Positions 9,786 through 17,768 of a stretch of DNA of 64,000 nucleotides are shown here, in pieces. Position 1 is the first letter of the stretch; the number at the start of each line of letters is the position of its first letter. The stretch is from DAOQAU01 sp035354275 (GTDB lineage Bacteria; Cyanobacteriota; Vampirovibrionia; Gastranaerophilales; Gastranaerophilaceae). Below the pieces are notes generated by a model that was not told where the DNA came from, ran no database searches, and saw nothing but the letters and a program-made list of their open reading frames with translations. A program made the translations under genes and the position numbers. The stretch covers positions 1-64,000 of the forward strand of contig DAOQAU010000002.1 of assembly GCA_035354275.1 (NCBI GenBank). The letters run 5' to 3'.

Positions 9786-11042
9786 TTAAACAAGCGTTTG
9801 TATAACATTAATCACAAAATCAAGTGCACCTTGATTTTGTTCAAAAACTTTTTTGCAATCCTGGCTTGCCTTCTTATAATAGTCTTCATCCGTAAATAAT
9901 TTTTTTAATTCATTTTTTAACTCTTGTTTGTTTTGGACAACTTTTCCTGCCGAAGTGGAAGTTAAAATAGTATAAATATCTTTAAAGTTGCGGATATTCG
10001 AGCCAGAAATAACAGGTTTTTCAAAAATTATTGCCTCAAGGGGGTTATGACCGCCTGTTTTGTTAAAACTTCCACCCAAAAATGCAACGTCACAAATCGA
10101 ATAAAATTTAGACAACTCTCCCATTGTGTCAATTAAAAGCATGTCCTCATCGCTAAATTTCCACTCCAAAGACCGTCTTGCGGTTTTTCCTTTTTTCTGC
10201 ATTAAATTAAGTACGCTCTCAATTCGCTCAGGATGGCGAGGTGCTATTATCAATTTTAAGCCGGAAATTTCTTTTTTTAAATCACCGAAAACATCGAGTA
10301 TAATCTCGTCTTCTCCGCTATGTGTGCTACCGGCTAAAAGTATTTTGTTATTCGGATTTTTATTAAAATTCAAGTCTTTTGTATCGGGTTTTTTAATGTC
10401 AAATTTTAAATTACCCATAACTTTTGTTTTATCAGGGTTTGCACCTATTGAAATAAGTTTTTCCATATCCTTTTGGCTTTGCGGGTAAATTCCGGTATAT
10501 TTGTGCAAAATAGGTGCAAAAAACCATGACAATTTTTTATAACTTTTATAAGTCCCGTCAGATATCCTTGCGTTAATTATAAAAAGTGGGATTTTTTTCT
10601 TGTTTAAAATATATGCAAAATTAGGCCACAATTCGGTTTCCATGATAAAAACGGCTTCGGGATTTATCTTGTTTAAAAAATTGTTTATGCAAAAAGGAAA
10701 GTCATATGGAAAATAAGAAATAAAACTACAGACTTCGCTTAATTTTTTTTGTGCAATTTCTTGTCCTGTTTGGGTTCCCGTCATTAAAACTATGTTTTTT
10801 TGTGGGAATTTTTCTTTCGTTTTTCTAATCAAATTTTCCATAGCTAAAACTTCACCGACAGAAATACCGTAGAATACTATAGGTGAAGAGTGAAGGGTGA
10901 AGGGTGAAGAATAAAATCCACATTTTTGTTTAAACCCGACAAGCAGTTTCGGCTTAAACACCCCTAAAACCAGCCAAAAAGGAAGTATTAAAACAAATGC
11001 TATTGTAGATAAAATTCCATAAATAAAAAACATATCAAACAT
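9786..11042 (-). CDS. waaA: 3-deoxy-D-manno-octulosonic acid (Kdo) transferase
   Basis: Membrane-anchored GT30 glycosyltransferase that adds Kdo from CMP-Kdo to lipid A at the cytoplasmic face of the inner membrane. Seen: an N-terminal transmembrane anchor (residues about 5-28), the ISVGE block whose Glu (E64) is the catalytic base in the family, the diagnostic FIMETELWPN segment, and the C-terminal donor-binding block GGSFNKTGGHNPLEA. Length 418, normal for the family. The linker between the membrane anchor and SVGE (residues about 45-54) is encoded by four tandem heptamers of the dispersed repeat family, an in-frame insertion. Its presence implies Kdo-lipid A and therefore an LPS outer membrane, in agreement with lptF/G and lptD later in the window. 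Confidence 0.95.
   Translation of the reverse strand: MFDMFFIYGILSTIAFVLILPFWLVLGVFKPKLLVGFKQKCGFYSSPFTLHSSPIVFYGISVGEVLAMENLIRKTKEKFPQKNIVLMTGTQTGQEIAQKKLSEVCSFISYFPYDFPFCINNFLNKINPEAVFIMETELWPNFAYILNKKKIPLFIINARISDGTYKSYKKLSWFFAPILHKYTGIYPQSQKDMEKLISIGANPDKTKVMGNLKFDIKKPDTKDLNFNKNPNNKILLAGSTHSGEDEIILDVFGDLKKEISGLKLIIAPRHPERIESVLNLMQKKGKTARRSLEWKFSDEDMLLIDTMGELSKFYSICDVAFLGGSFNKTGGHNPLEAIIFEKPVISGSNIRNFKDIYTILTSTSAGKVVQNKQELKNELKKLFTDEDYYKKASQDCKKVFEQNQGALDFVINVIQTLV
10882..10909. repeat. Heptamer repeat array inside waaA
   Basis: Four tandem units GGTGAAG, AGTGAAG, GGTGAAG, GGTGAAG on the plus strand. On the coding (minus) strand they read CTTCACC/CTTCACT and encode SSPFTLHSSP. The coding orientation is the one that contains no stop codon in any frame. 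Confidence 0.9.
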
Positions 11043-11050
11043 TCTCTATT

Positions 11051-11126
11051 CCGTCATCCTGAAATTGTTTCAGGATCTATCCAACAAACAACAGGTGGTA
11101 AGATGCTGAAATAAATTCAGCATGAC
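11051..11126. repeat. Palindromic intergenic element (TCCTGAA...TTCAGGA type)
   Basis: Two short palindromes in tandem, CCTGAAATTGTTTCAGG and ATGCTGAAATAAATTCAGCAT, flanked by GTCATC/TGAC ends. This resembles the small mobile palindromes common between genes in many bacteria. A related core, CTGAAACAAGTTCAG, is nested in the element at 45121-45218. Confidence 0.6.
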
Positions 11127-11287
11127 ATATATTATTATATTCAAAACATTACTTTTTGTCAGAGAAAATAAATTTTTGTTTCATTATTGAGTGAAAACTG
11201 ATTTTATGCGAAAATAATAAAATAAACCGATATTTAAGTTGTTAATTTAGAAAGGCGCGTAAACAATATGTTTCGTGTGGTGACAAA

Positions 11288-12436
11288 ATGCAAGACAAAA
11301 CTTTTTTAATGATTCCAGGACCTACGCCCGTTCCCGAAAGTGTACTTTTGGCTATGGCAAAACACCCGATAGGACACAGAAGTGCAGAGTTCTCGGAAAT
11401 TTTAAAAAGTGTTTATAAAGATTTAAAATGGCTTTTTCAAACCAAAAATGATGTCTTTATTTATGCGGCAAGCGGAACAGGTGCAATGGAAGCAGCTCTT
11501 TCAAACCTTGTAAATCAGGGCGATAAGATTTTATCGTTAATTATAGGGAATTTTGGCGCACGCTGGGCAAAAATAGCACAATCAAGAGGTGCTGTTGTTG
11601 AAAAATTAGAAGTTGAATTGGGACAAGTAATAAACCCCCAAGATTTAAGAACAAAACTTGCCCAAGACACAATGAAAGAAATTAAAATCGTAACATTGAC
11701 TCACTCCGAGACCTCAACAGGTGCAAAAAACGACATCAAAGTGCTTTGCGAAATAATAAGAAAACACGGCGCAATCTCTGTTGTTGACGGGGTTACAAGC
11801 GTGGGTGCGATGAATGTTAAAATGGATGAGTGGGGAATTGATGTTCTTGTATCAGGCTCTCAAAAAGGGTTTATGATACCTCCCGGACTTGCATTTCTTG
11901 CCGCAAATGAAAGAGCATGGCAAGTACATGAAAAATGTCTTTATCCAAGTTTTTACTTTGACTGGAAAGCTCATAAAAACGCTCTTACGGATGACACAAC
12001 ACCATGGACCCCACCCATAAACCTTATTTTTGCGCTTCATGAAGCCTTTAAAATAATGAAAAACGAAGGCTTAGAAAATATTTACACAAGACACCAAAAT
12101 CTTGCAATGGGGCTCAGATACGCCGTTAGGGCCTTGGGATTAGAATTATTTGTAAAAGAAGACAAAAACGCAAGTTATGCCATAACATCCATTTACCCAC
12201 CGAAAGGAATTTCTGTTCCCGATATAAGAAAAGTTTTTAAAAATGACTATGATATCGTGGTTGCAAACGGACAAAACCAGCTTAAAGACAAGATTTTCAG
12301 AATGGGAACTTTAGGTTTTGTTTCCGAGCGCGATTTATTGACCGCAGTAAGCTCCTTAGAGGCCGTACTTCAAAAACTCGGTCACAAATTTGAAAAAGGC
12401 GCAGGGTTAAAGGCTGTTTTAGAATATTTAAAATAA
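11288..12436 (+). CDS. Class V aminotransferase (alanine/serine-glyoxylate aminotransferase type)
   Basis: Pyridoxal-phosphate enzyme of the family that includes alanine-glyoxylate and serine-pyruvate aminotransferases and the cyanobacterial protein once called soluble hydrogenase 42-kDa subunit. Seen: the N-terminal MIPGPTPVPE signature with GHRS, the cofactor-binding VVDGVTSVGA, and the Schiff-base lysine in SGSQKGFMIPPG. Length 382 is normal. The substrate cannot be decided from sequence; glyoxylate/serine metabolism or a role in serine synthesis are both possible. The ATG at 11288 has only a weak GGTG ribosome site. Its 3' end overlaps the convergent hypothetical gene by nine bases. Confidence 0.88.
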   Translation: MQDKTFLMIPGPTPVPESVLLAMAKHPIGHRSAEFSEILKSVYKDLKWLFQTKNDVFIYAASGTGAMEAALSNLVNQGDKILSLIIGNFGARWAKIAQSRGAVVEKLEVELGQVINPQDLRTKLAQDTMKEIKIVTLTHSETSTGAKNDIKVLCEIIRKHGAISVVDGVTSVGAMNVKMDEWGIDVLVSGSQKGFMIPPGLAFLAANERAWQVHEKCLYPSFYFDWKAHKNALTDDTTPWTPPINLIFALHEAFKIMKNEGLENIYTRHQNLAMGLRYAVRALGLELFVKEDKNASYAITSIYPPKGISVPDIRKVFKNDYDIVVANGQNQLKDKIFRMGTLGFVSERDLLTAVSSLEAVLQKLGHKFEKGAGLKAVLEYLK

Positions 12437-13180
12437 TTGTTTATATTGAGGCAAGCCAAATTGGTCATATATAAAAGCTGAATGATTATTTTCATTTAAA
12501 ATACAAATCTCTTTTTTGTTTGAAGTATTTTCAAACCAACTGAGATGTTTGTCCTCTTTTTCTCTACAACCCTGAACTTCTGCAGTATAAACATAAATTA
12601 AACTTTGTGATGGTTTTATTTTTGTTTTAATTATTTTAACATTTTCTTTTGAAATTTTATCATAATATGACACTTCTTCATAAAAAGGGGCTTTATTATT
12701 GTGCTCAAAATAAAATACTGCTTTTTCTTGCGTTTTAAAATCTTCTATTTGTATTTTTTTAATTTTTCCTGTCATATAATATTCATATTTTTGCTCACCT
12801 GAAGGTGTTCTTATTTCTATTGTTTTGGGGTAATAAGGGTTATCCCAATATTCAATAAATTTGTTTGTATTAATTTCATAATTTTTTTTAGGATTCATTT
12901 CATTATAAAAGTTTTGATCTGCCATATCTCTTTGATTTTCGGCATCTTGAATATAATAATCAAGCCTTTTTAACTCTTTTTCTAAATTTATTGAAGAATC
13001 TTTGTATCTTGTATATAAATCTTGTGATTCAACCCAGTCTTGCTTCAAAAAATCCCTTGATTCAATATATTTTTGCTGAGTAAAACTAACAGAGCCCTGA
13101 TGATTATTTTTTAAACTATTAGTTTTATTACTGTAAAGGATATTATTTTTTTGAAAAGATTTTATTGCAGATACTTGCAT
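12428..13180 (-). CDS. Hypothetical protein, lineage-specific
   Basis: 250 residues with no family that I recognise. The N-terminal 35 residues are low-complexity and probably unstructured, followed by a helical, charged stretch (about 45-90, rich in Asp/Glu/Lys/Arg) and then an aromatic-rich, probably beta-stranded C-terminal half (many Tyr and Phe, for example YYPKTIEIRTPSGEQKYEYY). This could resemble the repeating strand pattern of toxin/Rhs-like YD repeats, but no clear repeat is present. No signal peptide and no membrane segment. A reasonable ribosome site (AAGGAGAAACC) precedes the ATG. It is followed upstream by the M49-like gene on the same strand. Confidence 0.7.
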   Translation of the reverse strand: MQVSAIKSFQKNNILYSNKTNSLKNNHQGSVSFTQQKYIESRDFLKQDWVESQDLYTRYKDSSINLEKELKRLDYYIQDAENQRDMADQNFYNEMNPKKNYEINTNKFIEYWDNPYYPKTIEIRTPSGEQKYEYYMTGKIKKIQIEDFKTQEKAVFYFEHNNKAPFYEEVSYYDKISKENVKIIKTKIKPSQSLIYVYTAEVQGCREKEDKHLSWFENTSNKKEICILNENNHSAFIYDQFGLPQYKQLF

Positions 13181-13235
13181 TGGTTTCTCCTTTTGATGAT
13201 TTTAAAACCTATATTAAAAATTTTTTGCTGTTTTA

Positions 13236-14981
13236 TTAAATATTCTTTACAATTCTATCAGCAAGTGGAGTTAAAACAATTCCATTCAATGTTTTGTCGA
13301 TTTTTTTGAGTTTTTTTGCAACTCTTTCCATTTCATCTGTCCATACAAAATGTTTTAAAACATAATTTTCACCCTTTTTGAAATCTCCGTCAAGTTGTAT
13401 TCTTATAATGTCTTTTAACATTTTTTGCGCAGTCGGAATCATTTTTTCCAAATCAATATGTAAAATACCTTTATCATCGACTTTTATTGCCTTATTTTCA
13501 AGAAAATATTTTGTCTGCATGACAGAGCGAACCCTATGTGCCTGACTTAAAGTCGGTTTTGCCTTTAGGAAATTATCCGCCATAAAAGAAACCAAAATCT
13601 GTTTTTTCTGAAATTCGCTGTACATACCCTCTCTAGTCAAAATATCAAGCATTGCTAAAGATGCCATATCGGCTTTGTTTTCTTCTATTATGTTTTTGTA
13701 TTTACCAAGTGCCTCTGTTCCTTCTTTGGGGCCCAAAGAGTGTGCGTTTTCATGCCCGATTGTAAACCAGTGATCTGCTTCTTTGTCATAAAATTTATGT
13801 AATTTTTTATCCAAAATGGCATCCAATCTTTTTTGAAGCTTTTTGTAATCGGAAATTTGTCTTACCTGCCGGTGATAAACATTTCTTCTGCCGCCGCCTA
13901 TGGTTAAAGACAGTTTGTCGTTATTTGGCAGATTTTGTGCCAAGGTCATACCACCTCTAAAGGCTCTTTCGTCGCCAGAAAGTGTTACTATATCAACATC
14001 CACCATGGTTTGGGGGTAAATGCATTCTTGTTTTTTTGTTTGTTTTATTTTTTGATTATATTCCTTGTAAAACGGCATGTTTTTTGCCAGAAGCGGAATA
14101 TATTTTTCTATCTCAAGCAAGGTTTTTGTGCCTTTTTTGTTTACTATTCCAACCCTTGTCCCGATTGAATCTTTTGAAAGAGGTTCGATTTTGTGTTTTT
14201 TCAAAAGTGCTTTTAATTCCTTGTTTTCAACCACAGAGCCTGTCATTTCATCTGAATACTGTTCTCTTGAAATAGTAAATTCAAGCGGGGTGTTTTGAAG
14301 GCTCGCCCATTTTTTATCTGCTTGCGCGTCAAGCATCGGATTATTTTCTTTAAGTGCTTTTGCCTGTAAAATTAAATATTCATTGAAAACCTTATTAGTA
14401 GAATATTTTGCCGCCTCTTCCAATTCTTGTGCTGCTTCTTTAAATTCTTTTTCAAAAGCATTTGTGTAATCAAGAGCTTTTAGCTCTTTTTTATCCCTTA
14501 CAATCATAGAACGTTGATTAAGAATTTCTTTGACCTCTTTTATTTTGCAATCTTTGAGCATTTGTATTAAAATTTCGTGAAATTCATTTACCCCTAAATC
14601 ATTAGGGTAAAAACCTTTGCCCGCTGATTCTTTTTCTCCTTTTGCTAAGATAATTTTATTGGACTCAGTGTCAACCGCAATAATACCTCTTTGTGCTTGA
14701 AAAAGCTTGAATGCCATTTTTGCTTTTTTATTTCCCTTTTTTATTTCTTCTTTTAAAAACTCTCTAAATTCAATATTGTTTGGGTTATCTTGTTTTAAAT
14801 AAACTTCATCAAGAATAATTGCTGCTTTAATTAAATGCTTTAGTGCTTTTTTATCACCAATTTTTAATTTTTTATACTCTTTGCTGTCTTTTTTGAGCAT
14901 CTTTTTTGGAACAAGATAGGTTTTGCTTGTTCTTTTTTTTAATTCTTTTTCGTCTAACGCTATTTCAAAAGTTTTTTTCAT
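13236..14981 (-). CDS. Zinc metallopeptidase related to dipeptidyl peptidase III (M49-like)
   Basis: 581 residues without signal peptide, so probably cytoplasmic. The key evidence is the zinc motif pair GHENAH (HExxH, near residue 411) and EENKAD (about 20 residues later). This is the arrangement of dipeptidyl peptidase III and its relatives, where the second motif supplies the third zinc ligand (EExxAD/E). Classical M49 has an unusual HExxxH; here it is the five-residue HENAH, so this is a divergent member. The N-terminal 200 residues are lysine-rich and helical. The family cleaves dipeptides from oligopeptides; the substrate here is unknown. A strong GGGGAGGGG ribosome site precedes the ATG. 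Confidence 0.72.
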   Translation of the reverse strand: MKKTFEIALDEKELKKRTSKTYLVPKKMLKKDSKEYKKLKIGDKKALKHLIKAAIILDEVYLKQDNPNNIEFREFLKEEIKKGNKKAKMAFKLFQAQRGIIAVDTESNKIILAKGEKESAGKGFYPNDLGVNEFHEILIQMLKDCKIKEVKEILNQRSMIVRDKKELKALDYTNAFEKEFKEAAQELEEAAKYSTNKVFNEYLILQAKALKENNPMLDAQADKKWASLQNTPLEFTISREQYSDEMTGSVVENKELKALLKKHKIEPLSKDSIGTRVGIVNKKGTKTLLEIEKYIPLLAKNMPFYKEYNQKIKQTKKQECIYPQTMVDVDIVTLSGDERAFRGGMTLAQNLPNNDKLSLTIGGGRRNVYHRQVRQISDYKKLQKRLDAILDKKLHKFYDKEADHWFTIGHENAHSLGPKEGTEALGKYKNIIEENKADMASLAMLDILTREGMYSEFQKKQILVSFMADNFLKAKPTLSQAHRVRSVMQTKYFLENKAIKVDDKGILHIDLEKMIPTAQKMLKDIIRIQLDGDFKKGENYVLKHFVWTDEMERVAKKLKKIDKTLNGIVLTPLADRIVKNI

Positions 14982-15053
14982 TACCCCTCCCCTTTTTGTT
15001 TAATATTATCATTTTTATACTCTTGTGTCTAATGCGTTTGTAATATTTTTTGG

Positions 15054-15059
15054 TATAAT
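15054..15059 (+). promoter_or_regulatory. Extended -10 promoter of the glutaredoxin gene
   Basis: TGGTATAAT (15051-15059) is an extended -10 element about 20 bases ahead of the start codon. No good -35 is visible, as is usual for extended -10 promoters. Confidence 0.5.
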
Positions 15060-15078
15060 TTTAAAAAAGGAGGTTTAT

Positions 15079-15306
15079 ATGCTGCTTTTATATGTTCTTG
15101 AAGGATGCCCTTACTGTAAAAAGGTAATAACTCATTTAGAAGAAAAAAACATAGAACACCGCAGGCTTGATGTTAACGACCCTGTTAATATGGACGAACT
15201 TTTGCATCTTGGCAGAGAGGATCAGGTTCCTTTTTTGGTGGACACCGAACACAATGTAAAAATGTATGAATCTGACGAGATTATTCAATATATTGATACT
15301 TTATAA
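15079..15306 (+). CDS. Glutaredoxin / thioredoxin-fold oxidoreductase, small
   Basis: 75-residue glutaredoxin-fold protein that reduces disulfides or glutathionylated substrates. The active-site CPYC follows the first beta strand (LLYVLEGCPYCKKV), and the conserved cis-proline is in QVPFLVD. The start is the ATG at 15079, preceded by a near-perfect AAAGGAGG; a longer in-frame extension upstream would place the start before the promoter. The last six bases overlap the convergent recF gene. Confidence 0.88.
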   Translation: MLLLYVLEGCPYCKKVITHLEEKNIEHRRLDVNDPVNMDELLHLGREDQVPFLVDTEHNVKMYESDEIIQYIDTL

Positions 15307-16389
15307 AATTTTTCCTTCTTCCACCTTATAAATTTTTACATCTTTTAAAAATTTTTTGTCAAATAAAAGCGTGTCAACACTTGTTATTATTGTTTGAGTG
15401 TTTTTATCTATGGTTTTGAGCAAATAATTTTGTCTTAAATCATCCAGTTCGGCAAGAACATCGTCCAGTAATAAAACGGGTTTTTCTCCTGTTTTTTGCT
15501 CTATAATTTCTATTTCGGCAAGTTTTAAGGATAAAACTATTGTTCTTTGCTGTCCTTGAGATGCAAATTTTATTGCTTCTTTATTGTTTATAAAAAACGA
15601 AACGTCATCTCTGTGGGGGCCCACAAGAGCTTGTCCTCTTTGGATTTCTTCTGTTTTTCTTTCTTGAAGTTTTTGCATAAATTTTTGAGAAATTTCTTCT
15701 ATCTGTTCTTCCTCGGCAAGAAACGGGCAGGTATAAAAAATTGTTAGTTTTTCATCTTTGCTTATTTTTTTATATTTTTCTTGAGAAAGTTTTTCAAAAT
15801 CTTTTAAAAACTTTTTTCTCAAAAATATAATATTGCTTCCTAAAATACAAAGTTGTTCATTATAAACATCTAACAGGGTTTGGTTTCCGTTATAATCTTT
15901 TAAAAAATTGTTTTTTTGTATTCTTATTTTGTTGTATTTAGAAAGTCTCTCGTCATAGGCCGGATAAATTTTTGAAATAACCTCGTCAAGCCAATCTCTT
16001 CTATCTTGAGGGGAGCCCCTCAAAAGAAGTAAATCTTGTGTTGTAAAAAGAACTGCTGAAAGAATATTTTTGAAGTTTTTTGGCGTTGTTTTTAATCCGT
16101 TTATTTTTAATTCTCTTTTTTTTTCTTTATATAAATAGTTTATTCCTGTTTCAACTCCTGTTTTTTTTATTTTTGTTTTTATTTCAAAATTATCTTCTCC
16201 GAAAGTCGGTATTTCTTGAATGTTTGATGTTCTTGGGCTTTTAAGTGTTGATAAAAAATAAATACTCTCTAAAATATTTGTTTTTCCTTGTGCGTTTTTT
16301 CCTACAAAAAGTATTTTAGAAAAATCAAGGTTTATTTGTTTTTTTTCCAAATTTCTATAGTTTTTTAATTCTGTTTCTAAAATCTTCAT
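15301..16389 (-). CDS. recF: DNA replication and repair protein RecF
   Basis: SMC-like ATPase that loads RecA at gapped DNA together with RecO and RecR. Seen: the Walker A motif VGKNAQGKTN near residue 30, the ABC signature region FASQGQQRTIVLSLKLAE, and Walker B PVLLLDDVLAELD. Length 362 is normal. It diverges from dnaN across an AT-rich gap; in many bacteria recF and dnaN are neighbours on one strand near the origin, so the pairing is conserved but the orientation differs. Confidence 0.96.
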   Translation of the reverse strand: MKILETELKNYRNLEKKQINLDFSKILFVGKNAQGKTNILESIYFLSTLKSPRTSNIQEIPTFGEDNFEIKTKIKKTGVETGINYLYKEKKRELKINGLKTTPKNFKNILSAVLFTTQDLLLLRGSPQDRRDWLDEVISKIYPAYDERLSKYNKIRIQKNNFLKDYNGNQTLLDVYNEQLCILGSNIIFLRKKFLKDFEKLSQEKYKKISKDEKLTIFYTCPFLAEEEQIEEISQKFMQKLQERKTEEIQRGQALVGPHRDDVSFFINNKEAIKFASQGQQRTIVLSLKLAEIEIIEQKTGEKPVLLLDDVLAELDDLRQNYLLKTIDKNTQTIITSVDTLLFDKKFLKDVKIYKVEEGKIL

Positions 16390-16649
16390 TTTTTTATTAT
16401 ATCAAACTAATAATAAATGTAGAAAAATGTAAATTGTTTTTATAAAGGTGTCTTTTTTAATTTTTATTATCTTTTTTTATAATTTTCTACATTTTTTTCT
16501 ACATTTATTTTTGAGTTATTGCTTTTTTTAATGTTCTTTTTTATATTTTTTTGTTGCTTATTATTAATATTATATTTTAATAAATTATTTATATAATATA
16601 ATATTAAATAAAGAAAAATTTTTTGTAGAAAACTTTTAAAGAGGTGTAA
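16390..16649. other. Very AT-rich divergent gap between recF and dnaN: promoter region and candidate replication origin
   Basis: About 260 bases, almost pure A/T in places (16555-16620), with four copies of a TCTACATTT-like word: two on the minus strand (AAATGTAGAAAAATGTA at 16416-16432) and two on the plus strand (TCTACATTTTTTTCTACATTT, 16486-16506), facing each other. No consensus DnaA box (TTATCCACA) is visible. In Synechococcus the origin lies next to dnaN rather than dnaA, which is why I flag it. It must in any case contain the recF and dnaN promoters. Confidence 0.4.
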
Positions 16650-17768
16650 ATGGAATTTGTAGTTAAAAAAGAAGATTTATTTAATGGAATAAAAATTGTT
16701 GAAAGAGCAACAGCAATGAAAGGGCTTCAACCTGTTCTTGCAAATATATTAATAGAAACAATAAACAATAAAACTTTAAAATTAAGCGCGACAGATTTGG
16801 ATTTGACTGTTATAACAACAATTCAGGCTCAAATTGAAAAAGAAGGAAAAATAACACTTCCTTCAAAAACATTAAGTGAAATTGTAACAAGGCTTTCAGA
16901 AGGTTTAATAAGTTTTTCAAAAACAACAGATACAAATACTGTAGAAATAAAAAGTAAAAATTCTAAATTTGAAATAATAGGAATTAGTGCAAATGAATTT
17001 CCTTCTATACCTGAAATTGAAATAAAAGAAGAAAATTCAGTCGAAATTGAAATAAAACCTTTTACAAAAGCGATAAAACAAGCAGGGTTTTCCGCAGCTG
17101 GATACGAAACGAACAATTTGTTGTCGGGAGTTGTTTGCGATATTTCTCAAAACACTTTAGAGATGGCATCAACTGACGGAAACAGACTTTGTCGGGTAAG
17201 AGAAAAAATAGAAAATTCGGGAAAAACAAGCAATCTTATAATTCCTTCAAAAACACTACAGGAATTTATTAAAATGAGTTCTTTTATTGAAGAAGATAAA
17301 ATAAAAATTTATACAGATAAAACAAAATTAATAATAAAAAGCGAAGACATAACTATTATTTCAAGAATTATGGAAGGGCAGTATCCTAAATATAACCAAC
17401 TTATTCCACAAGAAAGCCCAAAAGAAGCTATTATTAAAATAGGTCAACTAATAGCAGCAATAGAAAGAGTTGCTATTATGGTTAATGAAAAAACAAGTAT
17501 TATAAAAATGGAATTTTCATCAAATAAACTTGTTTTAAAGGCAGATACACCTGATGCAGGAGCATCCGAAGAAGAAATAGATATAGATTATAAATTTGAA
17601 GAACTAAATATAGCTTTTAATTATAGATATTTGTTGGAATGTTTAAAAAATATGGAAACAGAAGAGGTTAAAATAGGACTAAATTCAAGTCTTTCCGCTA
17701 CTGTTTTAAAACCAAACAACGAAGATGATTATATTTGTTTAATAATGCCTGTTCAAATCAGGGGTTAA
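16650..17768 (+). CDS. dnaN: DNA polymerase III beta sliding clamp
   Basis: Ring-shaped dimeric clamp that tethers DNA polymerase III to DNA. 372 residues comprising three topologically similar domains (about 1-120, 125-245, 250-372). The conserved N-terminus (MEFVVKKEDLFNGIKIVERA), the TDGNRLC segment of the second domain and the C-terminal PVQIRG support it. The ATG is preceded by AAGAGGTG. The gene ends four bases into the convergent trmFO gene. Confidence 0.97.
   Translation: MEFVVKKEDLFNGIKIVERATAMKGLQPVLANILIETINNKTLKLSATDLDLTVITTIQAQIEKEGKITLPSKTLSEIVTRLSEGLISFSKTTDTNTVEIKSKNSKFEIIGISANEFPSIPEIEIKEENSVEIEIKPFTKAIKQAGFSAAGYETNNLLSGVVCDISQNTLEMASTDGNRLCRVREKIENSGKTSNLIIPSKTLQEFIKMSSFIEEDKIKIYTDKTKLIIKSEDITIISRIMEGQYPKYNQLIPQESPKEAIIKIGQLIAAIERVAIMVNEKTSIIKMEFSSNKLVLKADTPDAGASEEEIDIDYKFEELNIAFNYRYLLECLKNMETEEVKIGLNSSLSATVLKPNNEDDYICLIMPVQIRG

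Noticed and set aside
16390..16649. Firm oriC call
   Set aside because: No DnaA box consensus is visible and skew cannot be computed here; kept as a candidate only.
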